Source: UBA1424 sp041669225
Lineage (GTDB): Bacteria > Bacillota_I > Bacilli_A > RFN20 > CAG-826
DNA length: 40,195 nt
Assembly (NCBI GenBank): GCA_041669225.1
Contig: JBAYBO010000004.1
Coordinates: 1 to 40,195 of the forward strand
Direction: 5' to 3'
The position numbers were made by a program, and so were the translations under genes. This document shows, piece by piece, positions 16,329 through 24,407 of the stretch (positions are counted from its first letter, which is position 1; each line of letters opens with the position of its first letter). The notes under the pieces are model-generated. The model was not told the origin of the DNA, ran no database searches, and was given only the letters and a program-made list of their open reading frames with translations.

Positions 16329-17831
16329 TTATTTTTTACGAACAAATGAACTAACTAAATCTTCTTTTAAAAGGAGTAAACCAGCAAAATAAATGACACC
16401 GGCAATGGCGACGGCACTAACGAGTTCAGCTAAATAGGCGTTCGTGAAGTTATTGTTAAATTGGACTAGAAAAGCGTCAAAGAGGAGCGGTCCGACGAAA
16501 AAGCAGACAACGGCGACAAGCGCGCCTAAGGAGAAGATCTTAATATTATTGCGGTTAAAGAAGGCGTGCCCCGTCCACTTCCAAGTCTTGATTAACAAGA
16601 AGACAATGATAAAAGCATCGGTGGCGGCGGTGGCGATGGCCACACCAATCGCGGGATGGGCTTTAAAAACATAAAGACCTAAGATGATAGACAGGACGAT
16701 ATCCATGACGGCGCCAATTAGAATCGTGTACAAATAAATTTTTTCCTTCTTCATCGGAATTAATACTTGAGTGTAAATAATATCGCCGATTGAATAAGTA
16801 ACCATTAAGGAAGCAAGGATAGTAAGAATTGTCCACGACTCCTGAAAGTCACCGCCTGCCCCTAAGTAGTTTCCGGAAATTAGGCGGGTAATCGGTTCGC
16901 TTAATGTCGTCATCGACGCAATCGCGGGAACGGCGATAAAAAGAGTAATATTCATCGAATATTTAGTAAGCTTACGGAAGAAGGTTTTATCTTCAAGCTG
17001 ATAGTAATAACTAGCACGCGGCATAAACACAATGCTTAAAGATGTGGTGATGGCAATAATGACATCCACGCCCTTTAAACCAACCGAATAACTACCGACT
17101 TCGGCTTTGTTCGCGTTTAAAAATCCCAGGATAAAAGTATCGCTTTGATTGTATAAAGACAAGACGACAGAAATACTAAACAAAACGAGCAAGGGCTTGA
17201 TGTATGATTTAAAATCATAAGAACCCTCTTTCTTAAAGGAAATAAAGCTTGGAAGGTAAAAGATGTTGCTTAAGACAGTTAAGACCGTTACACCGACGGT
17301 AAAAAAAGCGTATAGATAAATATCTTCGGGGTATTTGACAAAGACGAAAATACAAATCGCACTAATGGTAAGAATGACAATTGAACGCATGGCCATATAA
17401 AAATGCTTTTCTAAAGCCACATAAATCCATTCAAAAGAAAAAACACCAGTTAAGAAGTTGATGCTTAAAATGAAAATAATTTCGCGGTTAGTAAATAACT
17501 CCGGTACCGAAAAGACAAAGACGAGCATCAAGGCAAAAGATAAGAGAGTGGTAATTGATTGCAGAATAAAAAATTCCTGAGTCTTTTTGCTTAAGGCCTT
17601 TTTATCATCGCGGACGCGAACACATTCGCGGATGGCGAAATTAGGAATCGAAATTCGGGCTAAAATTAGAAAGTAATAAACAAAAGTGTTGGCCCAGGCA
17701 TAAAGGCCAAGCGTTTCATCACCCAAAATACGGCAGATAAATGGAAAGGTAATAAACGAAAGAATCGTTAAAACGATAGTTCTGGTTAAATTAACAATGA
17801 CGTTAGTTCGAGTTGTTTCGTGCATAATCAT
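16329..17831 (-). CDS. Wzx-like polysaccharide flippase
   Basis: A 500-residue protein with about 14 hydrophobic helices, the normal size for the polysaccharide transporter (MATE/MVF) superfamily. The N-terminus is typical: Asn-Leu-Thr-Arg-Thr, then Phe-Pro-Phe-Ile-Cys-Arg-Ile-Leu-Gly and Gly-Leu-Tyr-Ala-Trp-Ala-Asn near residue 42, as in O-antigen and capsule repeat-unit flippases. It would move undecaprenyl-linked glycan units to the outer face. Starts at 17831 or 17825 are both possible and no strong ribosome site is visible. It is divergent from the WbuB-like transferase gene. A MurJ role is less likely because of the glycosyltransferases next door. Confidence 0.85.
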   Translation of the reverse strand: MIMHETTRTNVIVNLTRTIVLTILSFITFPFICRILGDETLGLYAWANTFVYYFLILARISIPNFAIRECVRVRDDKKALSKKTQEFFILQSITTLLSFALMLVFVFSVPELFTNREIIFILSINFLTGVFSFEWIYVALEKHFYMAMRSIVILTISAICIFVFVKYPEDIYLYAFFTVGVTVLTVLSNIFYLPSFISFKKEGSYDFKSYIKPLLVLFSISVVLSLYNQSDTFILGFLNANKAEVGSYSVGLKGVDVIIAITTSLSIVFMPRASYYYQLEDKTFFRKLTKYSMNITLFIAVPAIASMTTLSEPITRLISGNYLGAGGDFQESWTILTILASLMVTYSIGDIIYTQVLIPMKKEKIYLYTILIGAVMDIVLSIILGLYVFKAHPAIGVAIATAATDAFIIVFLLIKTWKWTGHAFFNRNNIKIFSLGALVAVVCFFVGPLLFDAFLVQFNNNFTNAYLAELVSAVAIAGVIYFAGLLLLKEDLVSSFVRKK

Positions 17832-17933
17832 ATTGATTATATGAGATTATGAGTAAAAATTCATTGCCTTTTTTGATTTTTGTAAAGGCGGAGAGTAAAA
17901 TGTGCGATACTATATAATAGTAAAAAACGAACG

Positions 17934-19127
17934 ATGAAAATACTTGTTGTCTGCCAATTTTACTACCCCGAGCGATTTACCGTTTCTGACATATGTGCGG
18001 AGCTCGTTTCTTTAGGCCACGATGTTAGTGTCGTCACTGGTAAACCTAATTATTGTTACAACGGAATTATTCCCGAATACCGGAAGGTTAAATATGAAGT
18101 AATTGAAGGCGTCAAAGTTCATCGTGTGAATTTATTTCCGCGAAAGCAAAGCCGCCTTTCAATTATATACAATTATCTTTCTTTTCATTATAACGCTAAA
18201 AGATTCGTGCGGCGTTTTGACGAACAATTTGATATCGTCATGTCTGTATCGCTTTCTCCGGTCATTTCCATCGCTCCAGCGATTGTGTACGCTAAAATGC
18301 ACAAGGTTAAACACTTTCTTCATTGTTTGGACTTGTGGCCGGAATCAACAGTTGTAACTGGTGCGGTTAAAAAAGATTCGTTAACGTATAGACTTCTTTT
18401 TAATTGGAGCCGTGATCTTTATTTAGGCTGCGACAAAATCATGGTTTCTTCCCCATCTTTCGTCGACTACTTCAAGCAAGTATTAAAAATACAGGACAAG
18501 CCTTTTGTTTATGTACCTCAACCTGCATTGGCCGTTCACAAGCAACTCCCTCCAGTTGTTTTTAAAAAGAAATACAACTTTGTCTATGTTGGAAACATCG
18601 GAGTTCTTCAACTCATTATCGAAATCGCTGAAGCCGGCAAAATCATCGGTGCAAGAGGCGATGTTGAAGTCCATCTTGCCGGCATGGGATTACAATCAGA
18701 AAAACTAAAAAAGTTTATTAGTGATAATAACTTGCAAGATATTGTTACTTATTATGGACCGCTACCTCTTGAACAGGCTGTTGCATTTTATGCGAATGCG
18801 GACGCTTTAATCGCGTCTTTAAAAGAAGGCGGAACCGTTGGCAAAACAATTCCTAATAAATTAATTCAATACTTGAAATATGGTCGGCCCATCATCGGTT
18901 CCTTAAGCGGCGATGGCCGCGATGTTTTACTCAATGCAAAAGGCGCGGTTATTGCTGGACAAAACGCCGAGAGCATCGCCAAGGCGATGGAAGAGATTAT
19001 TAATCTTTCTGAACAACAAAAAAAGACAATGGGTGAGCAAAATAAAAAGTACTACGATGAGCACTTTGAAACTCGTCGCGTTGCTCAAGCAATTGAACGT
19101 GAACTGTTAGATAGTAAAAAATTATAA
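17934..19127 (+). CDS. Family-4 glycosyltransferase, WbuB/WcaI-like
   Basis: A 397-residue GT-B enzyme. The N-terminal domain begins Met-Lys-Ile-Leu-Val-Val-Cys-Gln-Phe-Tyr-Tyr-Pro-Glu with Ser-Leu-Gly-His-Asp-Val following, the acceptor side seen in WbuB-type aminosugar transferases. Leu-Asp-Leu-Trp-Pro-Glu-Ser near 140 is a strong mark of this subgroup. The C-terminal domain has Tyr-Val-Gly-Asn-Ile-Gly near 219, Leu-Ala-Gly-Met-Gly and Pro-Asn-Lys-Leu-Ile-Gln-Tyr-Leu near 306, which contact the sugar nucleotide. A -10-like TATAAT lies at 17913-17918 with no good -35. It is cytoplasmic, adding a sugar to a lipid-linked glycan. Its 3' end overlaps the convergent next gene by 43 bases. Confidence 0.88.
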   Translation: MKILVVCQFYYPERFTVSDICAELVSLGHDVSVVTGKPNYCYNGIIPEYRKVKYEVIEGVKVHRVNLFPRKQSRLSIIYNYLSFHYNAKRFVRRFDEQFDIVMSVSLSPVISIAPAIVYAKMHKVKHFLHCLDLWPESTVVTGAVKKDSLTYRLLFNWSRDLYLGCDKIMVSSPSFVDYFKQVLKIQDKPFVYVPQPALAVHKQLPPVVFKKKYNFVYVGNIGVLQLIIEIAEAGKIIGARGDVEVHLAGMGLQSEKLKKFISDNNLQDIVTYYGPLPLEQAVAFYANADALIASLKEGGTVGKTIPNKLIQYLKYGRPIIGSLSGDGRDVLLNAKGAVIAGQNAESIAKAMEEIINLSEQQKKTMGEQNKKYYDEHFETRRVAQAIERELLDSKKL

Positions 19128-20254
19128 AGCAATTTGCCTTGGTTTTCTAAACCATATTTAGCGAGCACCTTCTTTTTAGCGAGTTGGGCTTTTTTCTTCA
19201 TATCGCCATTTTGGATTTGTATAAAGAGTTCCATTGCCTTACGAAGTTCATCGACCGAACCATCTTTGACCCAGATCGCTTCGCCACAAAATTCATCGCG
19301 AAGATTCGTGTGCAATGTCGATAGAAGCGGAACTCCACTGGCAAGATATTCTAAGACCTTACTAGGCACTGAATACTTATCGAGGAATTGTTCATACAAG
19401 CGGGGGTTAATATTTAAATCAGCATGTTGCTCGTAACTTTGAATTTCGTTTCGCGACAGTAATCCTAAATAGCGGATACGAGAATCCTTGCTAGAAGATT
19501 CATTAATTTTGCTGATTAATGGACCGTGGCCGGCTAGTAATAATTGATGTTCAGTTTTAATTTGTTTAAAAGCTTCAATCATGTTTAAAATGCCATATCG
19601 CTCATAAAGCGCGCCACAAAAAAAGAAGTACGGCTTTTTTTCGAAGTTTGGTAGTTCCGGCAAAACTTCGGCAAAGCCACTAAAGACATAAGCGGGTTTG
19701 TTGTGTTTATTTGCCATTTCGTTTAGTCCGCTTGTTAAAGAAATGAAGCCATCGTATTTTTTGTAAAGCGAATAAATGGCACGAGTATATAAGAACGATT
19801 CATTTGATAATAACTTAGGGTTGTCGGTTACGATGGCATACACTTTTGCCCGAGTTTTCTTCGCAGCAGAAATTGCTACTTTTGCTAAAGCAAATTTCAT
19901 GGAATCAACCAGAATAACAACATCATCGCCAAGGGCAGCTATTTCATTTGCTATTATTCTTGTGAGTTTGTTATGACGTAAAAGTAACTTATATAAGCGA
20001 TCACTTTTATCAGGAAGATATTTAAAAGTAATACTTTCATCTTTTGAAATCTCGCTTTTTAGTTCGTTAACCTCTAAAAGTCCTTTATAAAAAGGACGAA
20101 GAGTTAAAGCTGTAATTTCACTCTGAGTAGAAAGAGACTTTAAAAAGCGATAGTGGAAGTTTTGATTGCTAGGATTAAGGTGATATTTCGCGTTTTTAAC
20201 GTAACTATTGAAATCGCTATCTTTCATCGCCCCGGAAATGTAGAGAATTTTCAT
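19085..20254 (-). CDS. Family-4 glycosyltransferase
   Basis: A 389-residue GT-B protein. I chose the ATG at 20254, which overlaps the TGA of the upstream gene (ATGA) and has GGACGAG a few bases before it; an ATG at 20269 is also in frame. It starts Met-Lys-Ile-Leu-Tyr-Ile-Ser-Gly-Ala. The C-terminal domain has Phe-Phe-Cys-Gly-Ala-Leu-Tyr, Leu-Leu-Ala-Gly-His-Gly-Pro and Val-Pro-Ser-Lys-Val-Leu-Glu-Tyr-Leu-Ala-Ser-Gly near 300, the donor-binding pattern of GT4. The sugar and linkage cannot be read from sequence. It is transcribed with the upstream transferase. Confidence 0.82.
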   Translation of the reverse strand: MKILYISGAMKDSDFNSYVKNAKYHLNPSNQNFHYRFLKSLSTQSEITALTLRPFYKGLLEVNELKSEISKDESITFKYLPDKSDRLYKLLLRHNKLTRIIANEIAALGDDVVILVDSMKFALAKVAISAAKKTRAKVYAIVTDNPKLLSNESFLYTRAIYSLYKKYDGFISLTSGLNEMANKHNKPAYVFSGFAEVLPELPNFEKKPYFFFCGALYERYGILNMIEAFKQIKTEHQLLLAGHGPLISKINESSSKDSRIRYLGLLSRNEIQSYEQHADLNINPRLYEQFLDKYSVPSKVLEYLASGVPLLSTLHTNLRDEFCGEAIWVKDGSVDELRKAMELFIQIQNGDMKKKAQLAKKKVLAKYGLENQGKLLYNFLLSNSSRSIA

Positions 20255-21354
20255 TTGTTGCTCGTCCATTCTTTAAAAGCGTCGATGTGTACTTTGGCCA
20301 TTAGTTCAATTGTGTTTTTATGAGCTGTTTTGATGGCTTCAGAAGGCATGCTATTTGTATTGAGGGTTTTGCTAATTGCCTCATCGATTTCGTGACTATT
20401 TTTAAAATTAATGACATATCCGTTTTCGCCATTTTTTATTAAGTGGATGGCCGAGTTGACATTGAGATTGGAAATAACTGGCAAGCCTTGAGAAAGAGCC
20501 TCGTTAACAACGTGACCGTATATATCTTCATTGCTTGGGAAGAGATAAGCATCACTGGCCTGGAAATATTTAAAGACGACATCGCGAGGCTGAAAATCAA
20601 AAATTTGAACATTTGTAAGTTCTAATTTTTTAATCAATCGGCGATATTTCTTTTCTTTTGGTCCGCCTCCGATTAAGACGAGCAAGTGGCTCGCGGGTTG
20701 TTTCTTCCAATAAGTAATTAAACTCTCATAGTTTTTACGTGGGATAAATTGACCGCACGAGACAAAGACTTTATCAGCATCAAGTTTTAAACTTTCCCTA
20801 ATTGATAGTTTCTCTTTAGAGGAAAGTGGATTGTTTAGTATTTCTTTTTCGTAGATTGTGGAATAAGGATAGTTAATGATTTTTTCGGGCTCTGCACCAT
20901 AATGAATTAGATATTTATTTGAGTTCTCATCAGGCGAAAAATATAGACTTGCGCCACTAATGTAATGGGTCTTTATTTTATGCATGATTCGCGATTCTTT
21001 TATGTTGATAATTCCGCCATTTATGTAAAAAACATATGATTTGCCGTGTTTTTTAAGATGATTAATGGCCATCATCTCGCTGAAAGTATGCCAACCGTTC
21101 ATAACGACAATGTCGTATTCGTTATTCATTAAATGTTTGACTATTCCTCGGGAAAGGTGGTTATCGTGACCGAGGTTAAGACCTTTGATATAAGTCGGCT
21201 TAAACTTGATATCGTTGCAGTTATAAAAGCGCGGATCGCGGTCACTGTCTTTGAGGCGTTCAAAAAGAGCGGTAACTTCAATTTCCTTACTGAGTTCATT
21301 GAAAAGCCTTACTTTGTAAGGGGCCTGGTGATTAAAAACAAATAATACTCTCAC
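20251..21354 (-). CDS. Family-4 glycosyltransferase, GTG start
   Basis: A 367-residue GT-B protein starting at a GTG, with TAGGA about eight bases upstream. The N-terminus is Met-Arg-Val-Leu-Phe-Val-Phe-Asn-His-Gln-Ala-Pro-Tyr-Lys-Val, typical of transferases in capsule loci. The C-terminal half has Val-Ser-Cys-Gly-Gln-Phe near 198, Ile-Gly-Gly-Gly-Pro and Pro-Ser-Asn-Glu-Asp-Ile-Tyr-Gly...Asn-Glu-Ala-Leu-Ser-Gln-Gly-Leu-Pro-Val near 280-300, where the first Glu to second Glu spacing fits the EX7E-type donor site. First gene of a two-gene minus-strand unit. The donor sugar is unknown. Confidence 0.85.
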   Translation of the reverse strand: MRVLFVFNHQAPYKVRLFNELSKEIEVTALFERLKDSDRDPRFYNCNDIKFKPTYIKGLNLGHDNHLSRGIVKHLMNNEYDIVVMNGWHTFSEMMAINHLKKHGKSYVFYINGGIINIKESRIMHKIKTHYISGASLYFSPDENSNKYLIHYGAEPEKIINYPYSTIYEKEILNNPLSSKEKLSIRESLKLDADKVFVSCGQFIPRKNYESLITYWKKQPASHLLVLIGGGPKEKKYRRLIKKLELTNVQIFDFQPRDVVFKYFQASDAYLFPSNEDIYGHVVNEALSQGLPVISNLNVNSAIHLIKNGENGYVINFKNSHEIDEAISKTLNTNSMPSEAIKTAHKNTIELMAKVHIDAFKEWTSNK

Positions 21355-21373
21355 AATAAAATCCTATGTTAAT

Positions 21374-21402
21374 TATACATTGTATCAATATGCTAATATA
21401 AT
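21374..21402 (+). promoter_or_regulatory. Promoter of ung (and perhaps thiT)
   Basis: TATACA (21374-21379), 17 bases, perfect TATAAT (21397-21402). The start would be near 21409, 18 bases before the ATG at 21427. A reverse-strand TATAAT at 21372-21377 overlaps it and could be the -10 for the divergent glycosyltransferases, so the two promoters may compete. Confidence 0.5.
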
Positions 21403-21426
21403 AAAATATCGGGAAACAAATTGAAC

Positions 21427-22080
21427 ATGAGCTGGGATTTATTTTTTAAAGAAGTTGCCAACAAAGACTATGCGAAAAGTCTTAAAACTCTTCTCGATCA
21501 AGAATATGCCTCTTTCAATGTTTATCCTCCCCGTCATCTCGTTTTTAATGCCTTTAGTTTAACTCCACCGGAAAACATCAAAGTTGTTATAATCGGTCAA
21601 GATCCATATCACGAACCCAATCAAGCCATGGGTCTTTCTTTTTCGGTTCCGTCCTCAACAAGAGTTCCGCCGAGTTTGGTCAATATTTTTAAAGAAATTG
21701 AAAGCGACCTTGGTGTTAAGATGAAAAATAATGGCGATTTAACTTATCTTGCCAAACAGGGCGTTCTGCTTCTTAACGCTTATTTAACTGTCCGTCAAAG
21801 TGAAGCTCTCTCGCATCGCTTAAGCGAATATGAACAATTCATGGATGACGTTTTAACCTTCATTAATAATCTCCAACAGCCAATTGTCTTTTTGCTGTGG
21901 GGCGGCTTTGCCAAAAAATATCAAAAGAGGATTACGAATGGTAATCACTATGTTTTAACTTGTGTTCACCCATCGCCTTTAAGCGCGAACCGGGGCGGAT
22001 GGTTTGGTAATCGACACTTCTCTCAAGCTAACGACTTTCTTACTAGTCATGGTATACAAGCGATTGTTTGGGAGAACTAA
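21427..22080 (+). CDS. ung: Uracil-DNA glycosylase (family 1)
   Basis: A 217-residue enzyme that cuts uracil out of DNA to start base-excision repair. I use the ATG at 21427; a TTG at 21421 would add two residues. The water-activating motif Gly-Gln-Asp-Pro-Tyr-His is at about 57-62 (catalytic Asp59), and the Leu/His intercalation loop His-Pro-Ser-Pro-Leu-Ser-Ala is near 181, followed by Trp-Phe-Gly-Asn-Arg-His-Phe-Ser. Leu-Leu-Leu-Asn near 116 and Leu-Leu-Trp-Gly near 155 also match. All key residues are present and the length is normal. The TPP riboswitch begins almost at the stop codon. Confidence 0.95.
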   Translation: MSWDLFFKEVANKDYAKSLKTLLDQEYASFNVYPPRHLVFNAFSLTPPENIKVVIIGQDPYHEPNQAMGLSFSVPSSTRVPPSLVNIFKEIESDLGVKMKNNGDLTYLAKQGVLLLNAYLTVRQSEALSHRLSEYEQFMDDVLTFINNLQQPIVFLLWGGFAKKYQKRITNGNHYVLTCVHPSPLSANRGGWFGNRHFSQANDFLTSHGIQAIVWEN

Positions 22081-22083
22081 ATG

Positions 22084-22180
22084 GATTATACTAATGGACG
22101 GGAGCTCATCGCGTGGGCTGAGAGTACTTCACTACCGGAAGAGACCACACCTGATCTAGGTAATGCTAGCGTAGGATATC
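22084..22180 (+). promoter_or_regulatory. TPP riboswitch (THI element)
   Basis: The conserved cores of the thiamine-pyrophosphate aptamer are present: GGGAGC (22101 region), CTGAGA at 22118-22123, and a second core at 22149-22175 made of ACCTGATCT, GGTAATGCTAGC and GTAGG. AGCTC with GGGCT forms the P3 hairpin, and an optional extra hairpin pairs CTTC (22127-22130) with GAAG (22138-22141). A closing stem can be drawn between 22084-22093 and 22172-22180, but its exact pairing is uncertain. It lies directly upstream of a thiamine-transporter gene, as expected: bound TPP should switch the gene off. Confidence 0.92.
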
Positions 22181-22195
22181 AAAGCAATCTTGATT

Positions 22196-22220
22196 TTCCT
22201 CGTTAGGCGAGGAATTTTTT
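22196..22220 (+). terminator. Riboswitch expression platform: terminator-like hairpin masking the thiT ribosome site
   Basis: A seven-pair stem, TTCCTCG (22196-22202) with CGAGGAA (22208-22214), has a five-base loop and six T residues (22215-22220). The ATG of thiT follows at once (22221). The right arm contains GAGGAA, the likely ribosome site, about eight bases before the ATG. The same hairpin could end transcription or block ribosome binding. I could not identify the competing anti-terminator pairing with certainty. Confidence 0.75.
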
Positions 22221-23174
22221 ATGAACAAATCAACAAATATCATTCGTTACATCGCCATTGGCCTTGGCTACTTAGCGACTTTGTTTTTCTTTCTTCCGCT
22301 TTTTGAAGCAAACGGAAATGTGTATATTGGTGCGCAAATCATCTTAGGTTTTAAAACGGCTAATTTCGATGCTTTCAGTTTGATCGCTTATTTAATTCCA
22401 GCCGCAGCAGCAACTTTACTACTTCTTCGAAGCAAATATTCTGAATCGCTATCAATGATGCTCTTTTTATTATCGGGGCTCATTTTTATTGTCATTCCTG
22501 ATTTTACGGCTTTCTTTAATGATCACTTGGGATTAAGCATTATCCTAACCACATATGTTATTCCCATCGTCTTTTCTTTTACGGCCGCCCTATTAGCTCT
22601 TACTCTTTCAAATCTGAAAAATAACTTCTCGACTTATCAAATCGTCGAAATGGCGATGCTTGTTAGCTTAGCGATTGTCTTAGACTTACCGGGTTTTAAA
22701 ATTCGAATCGGCTCAGCGGGTGGATCAATCGGCTTTACGATGGTTCCACTTTTTATCCTTGTTCTTCGCCAAGGGTCGATCAAAGGATTTATCGGCACGG
22801 GTATCGTTTATGGTTTTGCGACATGTATTCTTGATGGTTGGGGGTTAGTTACATATCCATTTGATTATCTTTTGGGTTACGGCTCTCTAGCCTTATTAGG
22901 AATTTTTAAGCCATTAATTCTTTCGAATCATATCACCAAATTTAATGTTAAAGGCATGCTTTTCATGATTTTAGGAGTTGTTATTGCGATTGCCGGAAGA
23001 CTAATGGCATCGACGCTTTCCGGCGTAATCTATTACGAAGTCGATTTCTGGGGTTCGCTTGTTTATAACACTAGTTATATTCTTCCAAGCGCTGGCATTG
23101 TCCTTGTCTTACTAGTCGGACTCTATGATCCGCTCATTCGCGTTAACAAAATGGTTAATAGCCGTTTAGGCTAG
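22221..23174 (+). CDS. thiT: ThiT-like thiamine transporter (ECF S component) with extra N-terminal membrane domain
   Basis: A 317-residue protein, much longer than usual ThiT (about 180-200). Residues about 140-317 match ThiT: a Gly-Gly-Ser-Ile-Gly-Phe-Thr-Met-Val-Pro stretch and Leu-Arg-Gln-Gly near 168-185, then Tyr-Pro-Phe-Asp-Tyr-Leu-Leu-Gly-Tyr near 212, which line the thiamine site in known ThiT. The preceding 135 residues add about four helices that I do not recognise. ThiT binds thiamine outside and works with the shared EcfT and two ATPases, none of which is in the window. The TPP riboswitch in front supports the substrate call. Confidence 0.85.
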   Translation: MNKSTNIIRYIAIGLGYLATLFFFLPLFEANGNVYIGAQIILGFKTANFDAFSLIAYLIPAAAATLLLLRSKYSESLSMMLFLLSGLIFIVIPDFTAFFNDHLGLSIILTTYVIPIVFSFTAALLALTLSNLKNNFSTYQIVEMAMLVSLAIVLDLPGFKIRIGSAGGSIGFTMVPLFILVLRQGSIKGFIGTGIVYGFATCILDGWGLVTYPFDYLLGYGSLALLGIFKPLILSNHITKFNVKGMLFMILGVVIAIAGRLMASTLSGVIYYEVDFWGSLVYNTSYILPSAGIVLVLLVGLYDPLIRVNKMVNSRLG

Positions 23175-23266
23175 AGATTATAAATAGTTTCTTTTCGTAA
23201 TTAGCAGTGGTTATGATATATTGTATTCGCTGCAAACTTTATGTTTGAAAGATGTAGGAGCAAGTT

Positions 23267-24283
23267 ATGAACGAAGAAAATAAAGAATTAATAAACATGG
23301 AAGAAGATAACCCGATTAAAGAACCGGAGTTTATCGAAAACGAAAAAAGGGCTGAAGAAGAAGCGCAAGCCGAAGTTTTGCCGGAGCCTGAGTTGGAACC
23401 GATTGAATATGACACCGATAATTTAAAAAATATCGAAGTTGCCCGGGAAATCTTTTTAAAACAATACAAAGTCCAAAATATCGTCAAGTGGATTGTTTCA
23501 ATCGCCGCTTTGGGATTAATTATTCTTGGCTGGCTCGTCTTTTTAGAAATAAGCGTCTATTTAACAATCGGGACGGTTGGTGCCTCTTTGGTTCTCATCC
23601 TTCTTTATAACTTCTTCATCAAGCGTTATTTAAACGGCAAGATGAAAATCTATTTTGATCAGTTTTACAAAAACACGACTGAATTTACATTTGATAACCC
23701 AGATTTCGCGGATGTCGATTTTAAAGTCGAAAACAAAATTGAGGCCGTGCAGTTCACCGAGAACGAAATCTATAAAGATGTCATTCAAGTCGGAAGCCGC
23801 AATTTGACAAATTATCGCTATAAAGGCATGCCGATATCCGTGTGTGACGCCGCCGGACAAGTCAAAGGTGCGAAGCAACTCATTCCAGTTTTTGTTGGTA
23901 AATACTTCATGGCTGAAAATAGCTATGATAATGACGAATCAATCATCGTTTATTTAAAAGGAAATGAGAAGTCGCTTCCTCCGACTAACGTCGCCCACCT
24001 TAATGTTGTAAGTGACGAAAAGGGAGTTGCTGTATATTCGAATAATTCCGAAGCTTTAAAGTTCGTCAATAAAAAAGTTATGGCCGCTCTTAAAAAGATT
24101 ACGACCGATGATATTTTAATTGATGTCGCCATCGCTATTCGAAAAGGCAAAACCTTTGTGTGCGCTGGTTATGATGATGTCTTAATGGTATTACCATTAG
24201 AGAAACCATTTAATCCGAAAGCCACCCGTAGTTATAAAGACGATTTGGTGGATATTTCTGAATTAATTTACACAATTAAATAA
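23267..24283 (+). CDS. Membrane protein with acidic N-terminus, DUF3137-like
   Basis: A 338-residue protein with TAGGAGC before the ATG. Residues 1-50 are acidic and glutamate/proline rich, probably disordered or coiled. Two hydrophobic helices follow (about 72-92 and 98-115), then a 220-residue domain expected in the cytoplasm. In that domain, Phe-Thr-Glu-Asn-Glu-Ile-Tyr with Asp-Val-Ile-Gln-Val-Gly, Val-Cys-Asp-Ala and Val-Phe-Val-Gly-Lys-Tyr-Phe resemble the DUF3137 family, whose role is unknown. The match is by eye and tentative. The gene stands alone and ends in a clear terminator. Confidence 0.7.
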   Translation: MNEENKELINMEEDNPIKEPEFIENEKRAEEEAQAEVLPEPELEPIEYDTDNLKNIEVAREIFLKQYKVQNIVKWIVSIAALGLIILGWLVFLEISVYLTIGTVGASLVLILLYNFFIKRYLNGKMKIYFDQFYKNTTEFTFDNPDFADVDFKVENKIEAVQFTENEIYKDVIQVGSRNLTNYRYKGMPISVCDAAGQVKGAKQLIPVFVGKYFMAENSYDNDESIIVYLKGNEKSLPPTNVAHLNVVSDEKGVAVYSNNSEALKFVNKKVMAALKKITTDDILIDVAIAIRKGKTFVCAGYDDVLMVLPLEKPFNPKATRSYKDDLVDISELIYTIK

Positions 24284-24305
24284 TTAATATCACATATAAA
24301 AATAG

Positions 24306-24329
24306 AAGCCTCGTCATTGAGGCTTTTTT
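24306..24329 (+). terminator. Rho-independent terminator after the DUF3137-like gene
   Basis: Stem AAGCCTC (24306-24312) with GAGGCTT (24319-24325), six-base loop, then a run of T residues to 24329. Confidence 0.9.
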
Positions 24330-24351
24330 AACACTCGTATTACTTTAATGT

Positions 24352-24372
24352 TATAATAAATTCGATATCGAA
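24352..24372 (+). promoter_or_regulatory. -10 element and adjoining 12-base palindrome before the DUF402 gene
   Basis: TATAAT (24352-24357) is followed three bases later by the perfect palindrome TTCGATATCGAA (24361-24372), which spans the expected transcription start. No convincing -35 is seen 17 bases upstream. The position is right for a repressor operator, but no regulator gene lies beside it, and a chance palindrome cannot be excluded. Confidence 0.4.
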
Positions 24373-24407
24373 ACCGGGGGTTTTGATTCCTTAATAGGAA
24401 GTTAACA

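Noticed and set aside
22064..22092. Promoter-like TTGTTT and TATACT with 17-base spacing at the end of ung, which might drive thiT alone
   Set aside because: The expected start near 22099 would cut off the 5' strand of the riboswitch closing stem, so the aptamer could not form. The match may be chance, though the closing stem itself is drawn with some doubt.
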